Of a DNA stretch of 64,000 nucleotides, positions 53,291 through 64,000 are shown one piece after another. The stretch's first letter is position 1; each line of letters begins with the position of its first letter. Origin of the DNA: Branchiostoma belcheri (lineage: Eukaryota > Chordata > Leptocardii > Amphioxiformes > Branchiostomatidae); the NCBI RefSeq assembly GCF_001625305.1, contig NW_017804609.1, positions 186,015-250,014 on the forward strand. The letters are read 5' to 3'. Under the pieces are notes generated by a model. That model was not told where the DNA came from. It was given only the letters and a program-made list of their open reading frames with translations, and made no database searches. A program made the position numbers and the translations under genes.

Positions 53291-53794
53291 AGACCTTTAG
53301 TCATGGTATATATGCATCAGGTCTATTTCATCTGTACTGAATACATGACTGAATGAATAAAAGCTTCACAAGCTGTTATATTTTGTATATTATCCTGTGT
53401 GTCGTGTTGTGTGTTAGAATGGACCACGGGAAGAATAACTTCTGTCATGTACAACTTACATATAACTCAAAAAGCAGTTTAAGATGTGTTGGGAATTTTA
53501 AGAAAGCAACCCCAGCAAGAGCTAGGCAACCACCTTCAACATAATTTTAAGCTTACCCAAATGTGCCTACAGCCTTGCTCCTCTCTACTTCAGTGCTGCA
53601 GACCATGTATCAAGCCCATGCTTCTGATCTATTAGTCCCTGATAGCCATCGTGTAGACCATATCTGCCAATGGCAGTAAGACCTTAGGCCTGGCAATATA
53701 TCAGTTTGGACCCATCAAGGCTTGTGACTGTGGAGTGGCTAAATCACATCTTCAAGTAGATTCCACTCAACACCATTTTATCAGAAAATAGTGT

Positions 53795-54322
53795 CCTAAC
53801 AAATCCTCTGATGGCTACACAAATTCTTTTTTTTTAATTTTCTGTTTCTCCCAAATCCATGCCTTCCTTGTATGTTGCAAAGAAAACATGCATACATTTT
53901 ATATCTCTAACAAATGCTATGACAGCTACACAAGTTTTAAAAAAAAATTTTCCTGTTTGAATGAATGTTTTATTTCTGATAATAATTTATTGTGACAGTC
54001 CCAAATCCTAGCCTTCCCTGTACAACAAACAAAACTGCTTACATGTGCATCACCATACATGTAGCCTGGCCGGAACCAAAGCTAAATCCTTCAGTAAACC
54101 CAAACATACATCATGGAGCACTTCCCTACTTCTACTCAGCACCATTTCAACAGAGGGTAGTGTCTAATCTCTGATGGCTACACAAATTCTAAAAAAAAAA
54201 TTTTTTTTCTGTTTGCCTTCCTTGTACAACAAACAAAAGATGTGCATCACCATAGCCCGACCGGAACCAAAGCTGAAGCCTTCCGTAAACCCAAACATCC
54301 ATCATGTAGCACTTCCCTATGG
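53795..54322. repeat. Tandem array, three irregular units
   Basis: CTCTGATGGCTACACAAATT near 53810 and 54170 and a variant near 53920, each followed by a poly-A/T tract and GCCTTCC(T/C)TGTA. The last two units also share GGCCGGAACCAAAGCT-like and CCCAAACAT(A/C)CATCATG blocks. Confidence 0.82.
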
Positions 54323-54561
54323 TTCAGTTCTCTGATATACGAGGCTGTTAGTAATCCAAGACACGAAGTTTGCCGTATCTGCCAGCCCAACCAGGACCGG
54401 TGAGTACGGAACATACGTCAGGCCGCGCCTATCACTTCCACGGCAGGAGATGTTACCAAAGTACCGGGATACGTTGCTAGATGTGCATTTATCACATCCA
54501 CGGGGTTATATAACACCATATATACATGTACAACACCTCAGCACAAGACATACCCAGGATC

Positions 54562-54730
54562 AGGCCTAGGAAAAAAATGTTGTGCTTCCTGTTTCTGACC
54601 GACCCTAGAAAAAACTGCCAACCCTTGCATTTTTGGGGGTGTGGACATAAATTTTTTGACATTGAAAATGTCCTTTGGCTTATACAAGTTTTGTTAAACT
54701 GTATTGTATAAGTTGGATCACTAGAGATCG
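54562..54730. mobile_element. MITE family A, copy 3, truncated
   Basis: Starts AGGCCTAGGAAAAAAATGTT and keeps the inner GACATTGAAAATGTCC and GATCACTAGAGATCGCC blocks, but the right inverted end is missing and the next host unit begins. Confidence 0.8.
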
Positions 54731-54955
54731 CCTGTTAGTAATCCCAGACACCGAGTTTACAGTATCTGCCTGCCCAACCAGGACCGGTGAGTACGGAACA
54801 TACGTCAGGCCGCGCCTATCACTTCCACGGCAGGAGATGTTACAAAAGTACCGGGATATGGTGCTAGATGTGCATTTATCACATTCATGGGGTTATATAA
54901 CACCTTATAGATAACACCACCTCAGCACAAGACATACCCAGGATCAGGCCTAGGA

Positions 54956-55355
54956 AAAAATGTTGTGTTTTCTGTTTCCCACCGACCCTAGAAAAACTGC
55001 TGACCCTAGAATTTTTTGCGTAATACTGTGGACATAAATTTTTCAAGCTGATCGACCTTTTCTAGCTCCATGATCTGACACCTGAGTGATGAAACATTGT
55101 ACAATCAGTTTTCCTACATTGACATTGAAAATGTTCTTATGCAAGGTTTACTTTGTTTAACTGTGTTAAGTTGAATCACTAGAGATTGCCAAATTCTAAA
55201 GAAAAAAGAAAAAAACTACTTCCAAAATCATATCCAGTAACTGTTGTTTAACTTTTTGGCCTAGTTCTTATTCCCTGGATGTCTAATCCCTACTTACCAA
55301 CCCCAGTTTTTTTCAGGACTGAAACAGGAAACACAACATTATTTTTCCTAGGCCT
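54956..55355. mobile_element. MITE family A, copy 4, complete
   Basis: Left AGGCCTAGGAAAAAATGTTG, right CAACATTATTTTTCCTAGGC: about 30-base terminal inverted repeats around 400 bases, with TTGTACAATCAGTTTTC- and AATCACTAGAGATTGCC-type blocks inside. Non-coding. It is inverted relative to copies 1 and 2. Confidence 0.88.
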
Positions 55356-55824
55356 TACCAGAATACCAGGATACATTGCTGGCTGTACGTGTGCATTTAT
55401 CACATCCATGAGGTTACATAACAGCATATAACACCACCTCAGCACAAAGTATACCCGAGATCTCTACCATCAGTCAGCTTCCCACTAGACATGCATGCAG
55501 GCGTAGAGCAGAATGATAAGAGCATGTTTTGCAACAAATTGGTGGAACGGGCGACAGGCCTGCGGATTTATGATTGAAAGGCAGCGGGGAAGTGTGCAAT
55601 GTTTGTTCTTCAAAAACATCCCAGCATAACTTGAACACAAAAATGCACAACAAGATACGGTAGCATAACTATAAGACGTTGGTTTGAACAGACGATACAA
55701 ATCAGGTCTCTCATGTTTAAGCATTAGGCATATTGTCAAGTACCAAAAGCCAGGACAGCCTTAAACATTTATCAGGCCTGTAGACACATACATGTAAGTG
55801 CATATTTTGTTTGTTTGAACCATT

Positions 55825-56105
55825 CTGTATTCATGAAAAGCTCAAATCAACCTGCAGGCCGCTTTTCTTTGAGGTCATGAGGGAAGATTGAGACACCAGA
55901 TTGAGAGGTTGATCCCTGGTGTTTCTGGCCAGACATTGTGTCGTTGGGAAAGGCACTTAACACAAATTCTTGCTCCACCCAGGTGTAATTATATAAAATG
56001 GGTACCTGACTTTGGTTGAGGAGATAAAATGTCATACCGTGCAATAGACACAGTGACTGCTCCTACAGCCTTAAAAAGGCTATGGATGGGATTACCTTTT
56101 TAACA
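55825..56105 (+). mobile_element. SINE, degraded
   Basis: GAGGTTGATCCCTGG near 55904 is a weak B box; then GTTGGGAAAGGCACTTAACA, CACCCAGGTGTAATTA and GGGTACCTGACTTTGGTTGA match the SINE bodies at 5973 and 39936. Confidence 0.65.
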
Positions 56106-57470
56106 AGCACATCAGCAGAACGTACTACACCTGCGCAAAACCCTGATTTTTCATGGTTTTCGTTGAATGTTTGGTCACCGTTGCATTAGAATTTTGAATG
56201 TTGTAGAGGATATCTTTTCAGACATAACATTTGGAAACTACATGTATATACAGACAGAGTGTTAACCTTATATACGCAAATACGACCTTATATGAGACGT
56301 TGAATCTGCCATAGTGCTATGCACAATGCAATTTTGCCGACATGCTTTATTAACATATGAACCATATCAAGATTTGTACCTCAACATGCATGTTTACCCC
56401 AGGTGGGTTTTGCCATGCATCCATTTGTTGATCCGACCGAGCCGCTTGGTCCTGACCTGGTCCGCTGCTCACACTGTGATTTGTAGTGCCAGATTTTCAC
56501 ATCAAGCCTTTTAGACAAAAAAATGATGGTGTACTATTCCAGCGGATTTATCCCGCCCTGCTAGCTAACCCAGGTTAGGAGAGGGTGTCTGACACCGATG
56601 GTGCCATCCCCTGCTTTTTTTACGACTGGGATAAAATCAGATGCAGGGTAGCATAAAACTTGATTGTTATCCTTCAACTTGAACCTGCTATTTGTCTACC
56701 TCTAGGACTCAAAATTCATTTTTGGGAATAGGTACACAGGTGCACTAATTTATAAAATAAACCTCAACAATTGGGTATACAGAGAAATGTTTGGGTGCAC
56801 CATATAAGACAAAATAAAGGGCATGAAATGCATGTTAATATCATGCAAATTATCATTTTGTAGCTTTCAAAAAATCCAATGACCAAAAATTCTAACTTCA
56901 AAATCTTTAACAAGTACTGCAACTAAAATTTTATTACTTTTCTGACACTTAGTTGGCAAAAATATGCTGTATTCTATGTAAACAGAGAAAAATTTTGGGG
57001 TCCATGCACTGGTGCACTCACTGTGAGACATGAGATTGGGTGCAGTGTACAGCTCCAATTTTGGGTGCACCAAGGTTCACATGCACCCAGTATTTCCAGC
57101 CCTGACCTCCCACGCTTTCATGCTTTTTGTGGAAGAGTGCAAAAACCCCTACAGGTGGTCAACATATACAGCTGACACATCCTGCCATGGAGGAACCGAT
57201 TCTATCTGCCCTGACCTGACGTTTGCGTTGGATCAACGTTGCATTCAAAATTTTGCCTGTGGCATACAATATTTTTCCAACATGACATTTGGAAACTACA
57301 GACAGGATGTTAACCTTACATGAGTGAATACGACCTTATATGAGATGTTTTGCCATTCTACGCGCAATACATTACAGGTTTCACGCAGGTGCAGTACATT
57401 CTGCTGATGTGCTATGGTCAACATATATTGCTGACATATACAGCCACGGATAAACGGTTCTATCCACCCT
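56105..57470. repeat. Dispersed repeat, two copies around an inverted-repeat element
   Basis: ACATTTGGAAACTAC with CAGACAG(A/G), TGTTAACCTTA and ATACGACCTTATATGAGA occurs at about 56228-56300 and 57285-57345. Fragments appear at 17520-17590, 24070-24130 and 48260-48370, often with a CAGTACATTCTGC(C/T)GA block. Confidence 0.7.
56702..57104 (+). mobile_element. CAGGGCTCGAAATTC family, nearly complete long copy
   Basis: Left end AGGACTCAAAATTCATTTTT, right end CACCCAGTATTTCCAGCCCT, about 400 bases. The body shares AAATAAAGGGCATGAAA-like and TTTTATTACTTTTCTGACA sequence with the copy at 32995. Confidence 0.72.
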
Positions 57471-57864
57471 GACCTGACGTACCCCCAGGACAACAAGTTT
57501 CCAGACGGTGGAAATTTCCTAATGGACAGCCGTGCCTCACTCTCCCAGGACCTGGAGTTGACCGTTGATCTATAGTTGGCCCATGGACAGACTAAGGCTG
57601 GCTAAAAGGGCCATTTGATATGAACAAAGGCTAACAAACCTGGCCATAACTTAGCATGGTTGTGGTATACCTTATATTATTCCTGTATCTTTCTCCATTT
57701 TTATTGTATAATACATGTAATACTATAGAATCAGCCTTACGCATACTGGATCTATTTGTGACTATTTGTCCCACAGACAAAAATAATAAAATGTAACAGT
57801 GCTAAAGCATATATGGCAATGATCCATTGTACATATTTCAGGGCATATTTTGGGAATTGTAGGT

Positions 57865-57975
57865 ACACACCCACACACACACACATAGACACATACACAC
57901 ACACACACACACAGTCAGTCACTCAGAAAAAAAACACATACAACAGAGACAGACACACACACACACACACATAGT
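57865..57975. repeat. (CA)n microsatellite, interrupted
   Basis: Two CA-rich blocks (57865-57912 and 57953-57971) broken by a CAGTCAGTCACTCAG stretch. Confidence 0.95.
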
Positions 57976-58339
57976 TATTAAAAAATTGGAGCATTAAGAT
58001 ATTGCTTTGCTGTATGTTTGTGTATCTGTTTGGATGGAAGAAACATTGACAGGTAGAACAGCAGGTCAAATAATAGGTCTCAGAATCTGGCCAGGAGCCA
58101 GCAGGAATGATTATTAGAGGTTGACATGGGGGAATTCAGGAAGCCGAGGATGCCTGCTTCCCGGAAGTCTGAAATCTCTGGTTTCTTGTGTTTACAGTAC
58201 AACATATCACCAGACTGGTGCGATGTGTCAGAAATTGTAAATGGTTGGATTATGTCCCGCTGGCTAAGGCTTTTAAGTTTCCAGCCGGAGGGTTTTTACC
58301 AATCTTTGCTTAAAAAGGCGAGGCCCTCGTTGTAGTTTT

Positions 58340-58640
58340 CACTTTAAAGCATGCATTAGCCTTCTATATTGATCCGAGTTTGTGTCATTCTAATTGTACG
58401 ACCACTTCTGTACCGCGAGGAGCTTTTGCGCGAGCAGCTATCTGCCGGGCAATCTGCGCTGATAGATGTGCGTCCGTGTGGATCCTGGCACGCGGACAAA
58501 TGTACGAGATACGCTGCAAAGCCGGAGGCTAGCGCGATGCCGTCACATGACGCGGGCATCGCTCAGGTGTGGTCCGATCGCTCCTGATGTCAGCCGCTCT
58601 AATCATCCGGATCTCTCCCCGAAGGTTTGCGAGGGGAGTC
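58340..58640. other. CpG-rich segment next to MITE copy 5
   Basis: Around 280 bases with many CpG (CCGCGAGGAGCTTTTGCGCG near 58414, CACGCGGACAAATGTACGAG near 58489) in a CpG-poor neighbourhood. A 72-codon frame at 58369-58587 has no recognisable protein. The segment seems to resume after the MITE at 59140-59290. It could be a regulatory or promoter-like element; no splice-compatible first exon was recognised. Confidence 0.33.
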
Positions 58641-59139
58641 AGGCCTGGGAAAAAATGTTGAGTTTCCTGTTTATAAACAACCCTAGAAAAAACTGCAAAA
58701 AAAAATTTGTGTTCTCTGGCAGACCCTAGAAATAACTCATACGCAGCCCAAAAATGTTGTGTTTCCTGTTTCCCAACCAACCCTAGAAAAAACTGCAAGA
58801 AAATGTTGTGTTTCCTGTTTCCTGACCAACCCTACAAAAAACTGCTGACCCTACCATTTTTTTGGGACGTAGATTTTTTGAGCTGATCAACCTTTCCTAG
58901 CTCCTTTTCTAACACTTGAATGATGAAACGTTGTACAATCAGTTTTCAAACACTGACATTGAAAATATAATTGTCCTCATGCAAGTTTTACATTGATAAA
59001 CTGTTTTGTATGAGTTCGATCACTTGAGATCGCCAAAGTCTAATAAAAAGAAAAAAGAAAAAAAAAGAGATAATCCCTACCTACCAACCCAAGTTTTTTC
59101 AGGACTGAAACAGGAAACACAACATTTTTTCCTGAGCCT
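58641..59139. mobile_element. MITE family A, copy 5, with repeated left end
   Basis: Left AGGCCTGGGAAAAAATGTTG, right ACACAACATTTTTTCCTGAG. The left-end block AAAATGTTGTGTTTCCTGTT appears again near 58748 and 58800, so the terminus was amplified in place. Confidence 0.85.
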
Positions 59140-59314
59140 CAGCCGTCCGATCCACGCTGGGAGCTGGGCTTAAGTCGGATCTAACGGTGCGTTACCTGTG
59201 GCAATCTCCCGCAGAGGAATGGGTTCCACATGTGTGCTGATGGGCCGGGTTTAGAATCTTTCACACGCAGCAACTTTGTCCTGACAGCAGCGAAGATATA
59301 TCAGGGCTCAAAAC

Positions 59315-59318
<4 letters not shown>

Positions 59319-59397
<79 letters not shown>

Positions 59398-59400
59398 TGT
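59319..59400. repeat. (TG)n microsatellite grading into (CGTG)n
   Basis: About 60 bases of pure TG repeats then GCGTGCGTGCGTGCGTGCG. The overlapping Cys-Val open frame is an artefact of the repeat. Confidence 0.98.
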
Positions 59401-60169
59401 TCAATTTAGAACTCTTTAACACCCTTAAACTTTGTCCCTACAGCAGCGTAGATATATTTTGCAATAGCGTCATCTCTCTGCACATCATATATTCTGCTCT
59501 TTCACATGCAGCAGCTTTGTCCTGATAGCAGCGTAGATATATGTAATTAACTTTGTCCTCCAAACGGTTATTTATTCTGCAATGGCTTCATCTCTCTTCG
59601 CATCAGTTTGTGCATGTTGAATGTGGTCCTATTAGATATCAAAGTCCAAGGATGTATTGTATGCACATTCTAGCTATTTATTATTTGGTGGTACCAAGAA
59701 ATAAGGGGACTGCTCATGTAGCTGGGTATACCCACCATAGACAAAATATAGAAGAAAGAAATCCAATGCTCTTTAAACTAGCAAAATTAATGACTCAAAA
59801 GTAAAGTTTTGCATCAAGTGTCATAAGATTGATTAAAAAGAAGGTATTTCCAATGTGGTGACCCAATTTTCAAAATTCACACCGTCCATTCTTATTATTT
59901 GTTATTAGTATTTATACCTCAACCTCGGGTGAAAATTATTACAGACTAATTTACAGTGATAAACGAATTAACACTATTCTCAAACTTGTGCCTGAAGACT
60001 TACTGCAAGGGAGCACACTGACAGACAAAAAAGGTAACAAAAATGTCTAAAGGTCTATCCTACATACATTACTGGGTTTGACTTCCTATTTTGGAGGCAG
60101 TGGCACAATTACACAATTAGGTCTGCGTGGCCTAAATTGGGAATCCGATGCAGGATCATGAAGACGCAT

Positions 60170-60225
60170 ACAGCCCTGCAGTTACCCTGCTGTATACAGC
60201 CCTGCAGTTACCCTGCTGTAAGTAC
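60170..60225. repeat. 27-base tandem duplication
   Basis: ACAGCCCTGCAGTTACCCTG is repeated directly, with CTGTAT/CTGTAA at the ends. Confidence 0.92.
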
Positions 60226-60390
60226 ATGTTTGTGTAATGGTTCTGGACATGTCCATTAATAATGCAGGTCCAGGTGATGATTATTTGGGGCCTGCGCCGT
60301 TCAGACAAACAGGTCTGTCGTCACTTGTGGTCGGGGATCTTCAGTTTGTGGTGTTTACGACTGAGGATCCTCCAAGCACAGACAGTAGGA

Positions 60391-60505
60391 AGGCCTAGGA
60401 AAAAATGTTGTGTTCCTTTTTTTCAGACCAACCCTAGGCAAACCTGCCCATCCTAGCCTTTGTTGTGTGGACCCCTACAGGAAACACAACATTTTTCCCA
60501 CTGCC
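60391..60505. mobile_element. MITE family A, copy 6, internally deleted
   Basis: Left AGGCCTAGGAAAAAATGTTG and right GGAAACACAACATTTTTCCC only 115 bases apart: both termini kept, middle lost. Confidence 0.82.
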
Positions 60506-60600
60506 ATTCAGACAAGCAGGTCTGTCGTCACTTGTGGTCAGGGATCATCAGTTTGTGGTGTTTACGACTGATGATGCTCAGAGCACGGACAATAGGAAAA

Positions 60601-60965
60601 AAACTAGGAAAAAAATGTGTTTCCTGTTTCCTGACTGACCCTAGAAAAGCTATCAACCCTTACCCTTCTTTTTGTGTGGACTCCTGCAAGGGACATCAAT
60701 TTTTTGAACTGATTGACCATTTCTAGCTCCATGATCTGACACCTGAGTGATAGAACATTGTACCATTGGTTTTCCAACATGTACATTGACAATATCCAAC
60801 GTTTCCTCGGGCAAGTTTTAGTCTTTAAAATGTACTATATAAGTTGGATCACTAGACATTGCCAGATTCTTAATTAATAAAAAGGTAAAACAAGGCAATC
60901 CCTAACTATTGATCCTAATTTTTTCAGGACTGAAACAGGAAACACAACATTTTTTTCCTAGGCCT
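60601..60965. mobile_element. MITE family A, copy 7
   Basis: Left AAACTAGGAAAAAAATGTGT, right AACATTTTTTTCCTAGGCCT, 365 bases, with TTGTACCATTGGTTTTCCAA and GGATCACTAGACATTGCCAG inside as in the other copies. Confidence 0.85.
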
Positions 60966-62589
60966 TATACAAGTGGCAATCCTCGGAGCACAGACAATAA
61001 CAGACAATAACAAGGTCTCAGCGTTCCCTCCAGGGCCTGACATCAGCTGCCAGCGCGGCTGCGACTCCAAAACATCAGGAATGTCAAAGAAATTGTGCAG
61101 GATTTCCCGAGCCTCTGAGGGCTGCTTTGAATTTCCGCTGCATTAGACTTTAAGGGCCCCCGAGGAACTGGGGACGACTTAGAAATGCTTGTTAGTGTTT
61201 GATTTTCTTTGTTTTATATACATCAAGGCGAAACGGTTTTGAATTTCCGGTGGTGACAGGGGACTTGGGGACTTTCTTAGAAATGCAAAGTTAGAGTAGC
61301 TGTTGTTTGATACATGATGTGACTTTGATTTTTGTTCTTTGCTCCATAACGTTAGCTTATATTTATGGCACATTATGTCATACCAAAAAGTTTTGTTGAA
61401 AAGTCCATGAATTTCCGGTGTGTCTTTAATGGTAAGAGGGGACTTTCTCAGAAATACAAAATTAGAATTGTATAATACATGATATGTACTTGATTTTTGT
61501 TCTTTGTTCTATAACATTAGGATATATTTCAGCACCAGGGACAACAATCTGTTGGTTCTCATTTTTGCTTTTGACTCCAAAATGCTCATATTTTTGCACA
61601 AACAATGAAAGCAGTCCTTTTCTCAGTCCTTGTCACAGTTTTTACATCTATCCATGCAGTGCCTTGGCAGTAAGTAGCATTTCAGAGGGTCAAGATTTCA
61701 AAATTTTTATGGGGAGCATTTCCCAGATCTCCCTAGAATTGTCGCGCCTCAAGCACTTGACATGACGTTATGTCAAACAAAATTGAGATGACAGAAAAAA
61801 ATCTGGTTTGAGCACTGAGATGTAACATCACTTCTCACACCTCAAACTCGCATATTTTACTCAAAATGTTACTCAACACGGCCTTATGAACAAACCCCTG
61901 CTGTTTTTCATCATCATGAGTTCCCAAAATATGAATATTCTAAATCGACACATATCATCCAGGTTGCGTAACTAGATTACATTTTGCAGTTTCACAACAG
62001 AATTCATTAAAACAGCAGCCTGCAAGATTGACAAGAACATTTAAAAACAGTGTCCAGTTTAATTCCGGAATTCCATTTTAATTCCGGACTAATTCATCAG
62101 ACTTCAAGGTACATGCAGTACGCCCGAGGACAAACCTTACTTAATATAACACCAGGAAAACATGACAGCCATCTTTACTCATCAAACCCTGGTACAGTAA
62201 AAAGCATCTTACACTCACTACCATTGCCACTGACAATGAAGGATTGTTGTAATTATTATTACTACGTCAGATGACTTAACTCAACGCTGGATGTACTAAA
62301 GTAACCCCAATTGCAGGAAAACCCTGCTAGTTGCCATAAGTAAGTCTTAATGAGATCCGTGACACATATGAAGTGGCATATCTCCAGGGTGACTAGAAAA
62401 TTATTTTGTCTTATGATGGAGCATCACCCACAAGAAACATCTTCTTAGAAAACATCATTGGAGAAGCTCTAGAGGAAAGGAGGTGTAATAACATAGGACT
62501 GCACTGATGAAGTTATTATAAGTGTACTGCACACTTGACAAGGGAATAAACATTTCCAAGAAACAAACAGGCACTACGATGACAAGAGC

Positions 62590-62700
62590 AATGTAAATGT
62601 GTCATGTGTGTCTTGAAGGACCACAGGAAGAATAGCTACAATACAATTTTTGTACTAGTAAGCTAAGTGTGGATCCCAATAAAGTCAAGTCAAAGCAGAA
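62590..62700. mobile_element. Possible LINE 3' end
   Basis: GACCACAGGAAGAATAGCTA then AAGTGTGGATCCCAATAAAG and GTCAAGTCAA. A relative with GGACCACGGGAAGAATAACT lies at 53421. An AATAAA next to a short repeat suggests a LINE tail; class uncertain. Confidence 0.4.
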
Positions 62701-63184
62701 TCCCGAGACATCAACTGGAAAACTTGATACAGTAGCAGACTGAGTGTAATTCACAATTGTTTTGAGGTGCTGTGTTCACAGTTTATGCAGTCACACTTAT
62801 CATTACCGCTGCAAACTTATCAACTGTTAACAAGCAATTTTGTCGATTTTCTTTTTTTTCTGCTCCTGCCACAACCGTGAACATATATTTCTGCAAACAT
62901 GCCCATTTTTGCAGACCACAAACAGTTGGCAAGAAAATAGCTCTTCCAAGAAACAAACAGGCACTACTACGAGAAGAATAGAATCCCCAGACTTTAGCGT
63001 GAAAACTTGATAACCTCCGCTGTAGATGGTAATAACAACTCAGGTGTTTAGGCTGTCAGTACTGGTGACGCTGAAAGACCGTTTCTCATAATTACGCTCG
63101 ATGGTGTGTGTGTGACGGTTTCCTCCCTGGAGCGCAACCTGCCATCATTCCACACACCAGCAAGGGGACTGGGACAGGACAACG

Positions 63185-63520
63185 CAGTTTCTAGTTTCAC
63201 ACACATCTGTACCTGTATAGCCGGTATAACTTCTCCTTGACATAACACACCAGCTTCGCAGGCACACGGCACAGTGGCAGCTGGCTATATTACACCGATC
63301 GACTTGTTACACCTAACCCTTGAACTTCTAACTCTAGACATTGTTTAAAGCTATCTAATAACAATGCCCCTACTGTACTTGGTGACAGTGAGTTCCACTC
63401 TGCGATAGTTCTAGGAAAGAATGAATTCTTGAACACCTCAATCCTTGGTTGATAACTCTGGTACTTGAAGGCATGGCTATTTCTTGTTCTCTTCTGAGCT
63501 GGTATGATGATGATGCGTTT
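63185..63520 (-). pseudogene. LINE 3' end, unit 2 of a tandem pair
   Basis: Reads KRTRNSHAFKYQSYQPRIEV then FKNSFFPRTIAEWNSLSPST, the standard C-terminal end of CR1/L2-like reverse transcriptases, followed by LLDSFKQCLELEV and a stop. The 3' UTR again has a GAAGCTGGTGTGTTATG block and (ATACAG)-like sequence. The catalytic domain is absent. Confidence 0.8.
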
Positions 63521-63524
63521 AACA

Positions 63525-63835
63525 CACATATCTGTATCTGTATAATCGGGAAAACTGCCCCTTGGCATAACACACCAGCTTCGCAGGTACACGGCACAGT
63601 GGCAGCTGGACATATTGCACCGTAGGACTTGTTAAATCACACATCTGTGATCTCACACATCTAGCCTCTCAACATCTAAACCTAAACATTGTTTCAAGCT
63701 AGTGAGGATGCTCCTACTGTACTTGATGGCAGCGAGTTCCATTCTACAATACTGGAACTCACTGCCTCCAAGTAAAGTAGGGGCATCATCACTAGATAGT
63801 TTGAAACAATGCGCAAAAGCTGGAATTGAACTCAA
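63525..63835 (-). pseudogene. LINE 3' end, unit 1 of a tandem pair
   Basis: A short reverse-transcriptase C-terminal remnant (ELAAIKYSRSI, LKQCLGLDVERLDV) followed on the minus strand by a 3' UTR with GAAGCTGGTGTGTTATGCCA and a degenerate ATACAG tail. Frameshifted and truncated. Confidence 0.65.
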
Positions 63836-64000
63836 AACACAAGAAAGTGAGCCATTTTTTAAGCTTTACAAAAGTTCCAACAGTGGTACGTTGTTTTTGG
63901 TAATTGCAGCAAATGTTAGATAATCTTTAGTCCATACACATGTAGTACAGTACACATCAATGTACACTCTTGCAATAAAATTTGAGTAACAAAATTTTTT

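Larger units (their letters stand above)
54340..55455. repeat. Tandem host segment carrying MITEs in each unit
   Basis: A ~200-base segment (ACCAGGACCGGTGAGTACGG, CGTCAGGCCGCGCCTATCAC, CACCTCAGCACAAGACATAC) occurs at 54350-54561 and 54738-54955, with a partial copy at 55357-55455. The first two are each followed at the same point by MITE family A, so insertion preceded tandem duplication. Confidence 0.9.
60285..60990. repeat. Second tandem host segment carrying MITEs
   Basis: TTCAGACAAACAGGTCTGTC, GTCACTTGTGGTC, CAGTTTGTGGTGTTTACGAC and AGCACAGACA(A/G)TAGGA recur at 60299-60390 and 60508-60600, each followed by MITE family A. This is the same architecture as at 54.3-55.4 kb. Confidence 0.9.
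43504..64000. other. Upstream part: probable intron 1 of erg, content
   Basis: No first exon (in this family starting MPVRRGHVAPQNTFLD or similar) is visible on the minus strand, and no other gene is supported. The region is a mosaic of tandem arrays, MITEs, SINE and LINE pieces and a few repeat-poor segments, listed separately. Unlisted parts are AT-rich with nothing I can name. Confidence 0.6.

Noticed and set aside
59319-59525. Open frame rich in Cys-Val
   Set aside because: Translation of a TG microsatellite.
60262-60726. Plus-strand frames across 60.3-60.7 kb
   Set aside because: They translate the tandem host segment and MITE ends.

Overview
The window looks like animal, probably chordate, genomic DNA. 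It is AT-rich and intron-rich, full of short mobile-element copies and local tandem duplications, and carries one large gene on the minus strand. The encoded protein is very close to vertebrate ERG (KCNH2/6/7) potassium channels. Several exon lengths match those I recall for human KCNH2 exactly, while extra introns split three vertebrate exons. With tRNA-derived SINEs, CR1-like LINE 3' ends and many MITE-like elements, this best fits a cephalochordate (amphioxus, Branchiostoma); the species call is inference.

Layout, read 3' to 5' of the gene as coordinates rise. 1-3511 is the 3' flank or 3' UTR. 3512-12352 holds eleven closely spaced exons: S1 to S6, pore, C-linker, cyclic-nucleotide-binding homology domain and cytoplasmic C-terminus. 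15514-18035 holds three exons of the N-terminal linker. 25721-25873 is the end of the PAS domain. 38998-39121 and 43397-43503 are the first two PAS exons. The short first coding exon, which in this family encodes about 25 N-terminal residues, was not found; it may lie beyond 64000. So 43504-64000 is probably intron 1 or upstream DNA. No second protein-coding gene could be supported; the remaining ORFs are shadows or transposon fragments.

The most striking feature is that many exon edges are tandemly duplicated together with their splice sites: exon 2 (3'), exon 4 (5' and 3'), exon 5 (5' and 3'), exon 6 (3'), exon 10 (3', the pore exon) and exon 16 (5'). Two of these keep an open in-frame path to the duplicate splice donor. 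The pore copy lies exactly 162 bases away and carries a second GFGN filter. The nearer PAS copy lies exactly 78 bases away and is linked to a (CAAA)n microsatellite. A splice-phase conflict between exons 6 and 7 can be resolved by internal splice sites, pointing to alternative splicing or an indel.

The introns hold at least one MITE family with long terminal inverted repeats (seven copies), other inverted-repeat elements, SINEs, LINE 3' ends, near-perfect palindromes and about fifteen local tandem arrays with units of 20 to 425 bases. Several repeat-poor, CpG-richer segments are possible regulatory DNA. One 20-base N gap lies at 38070-38089.
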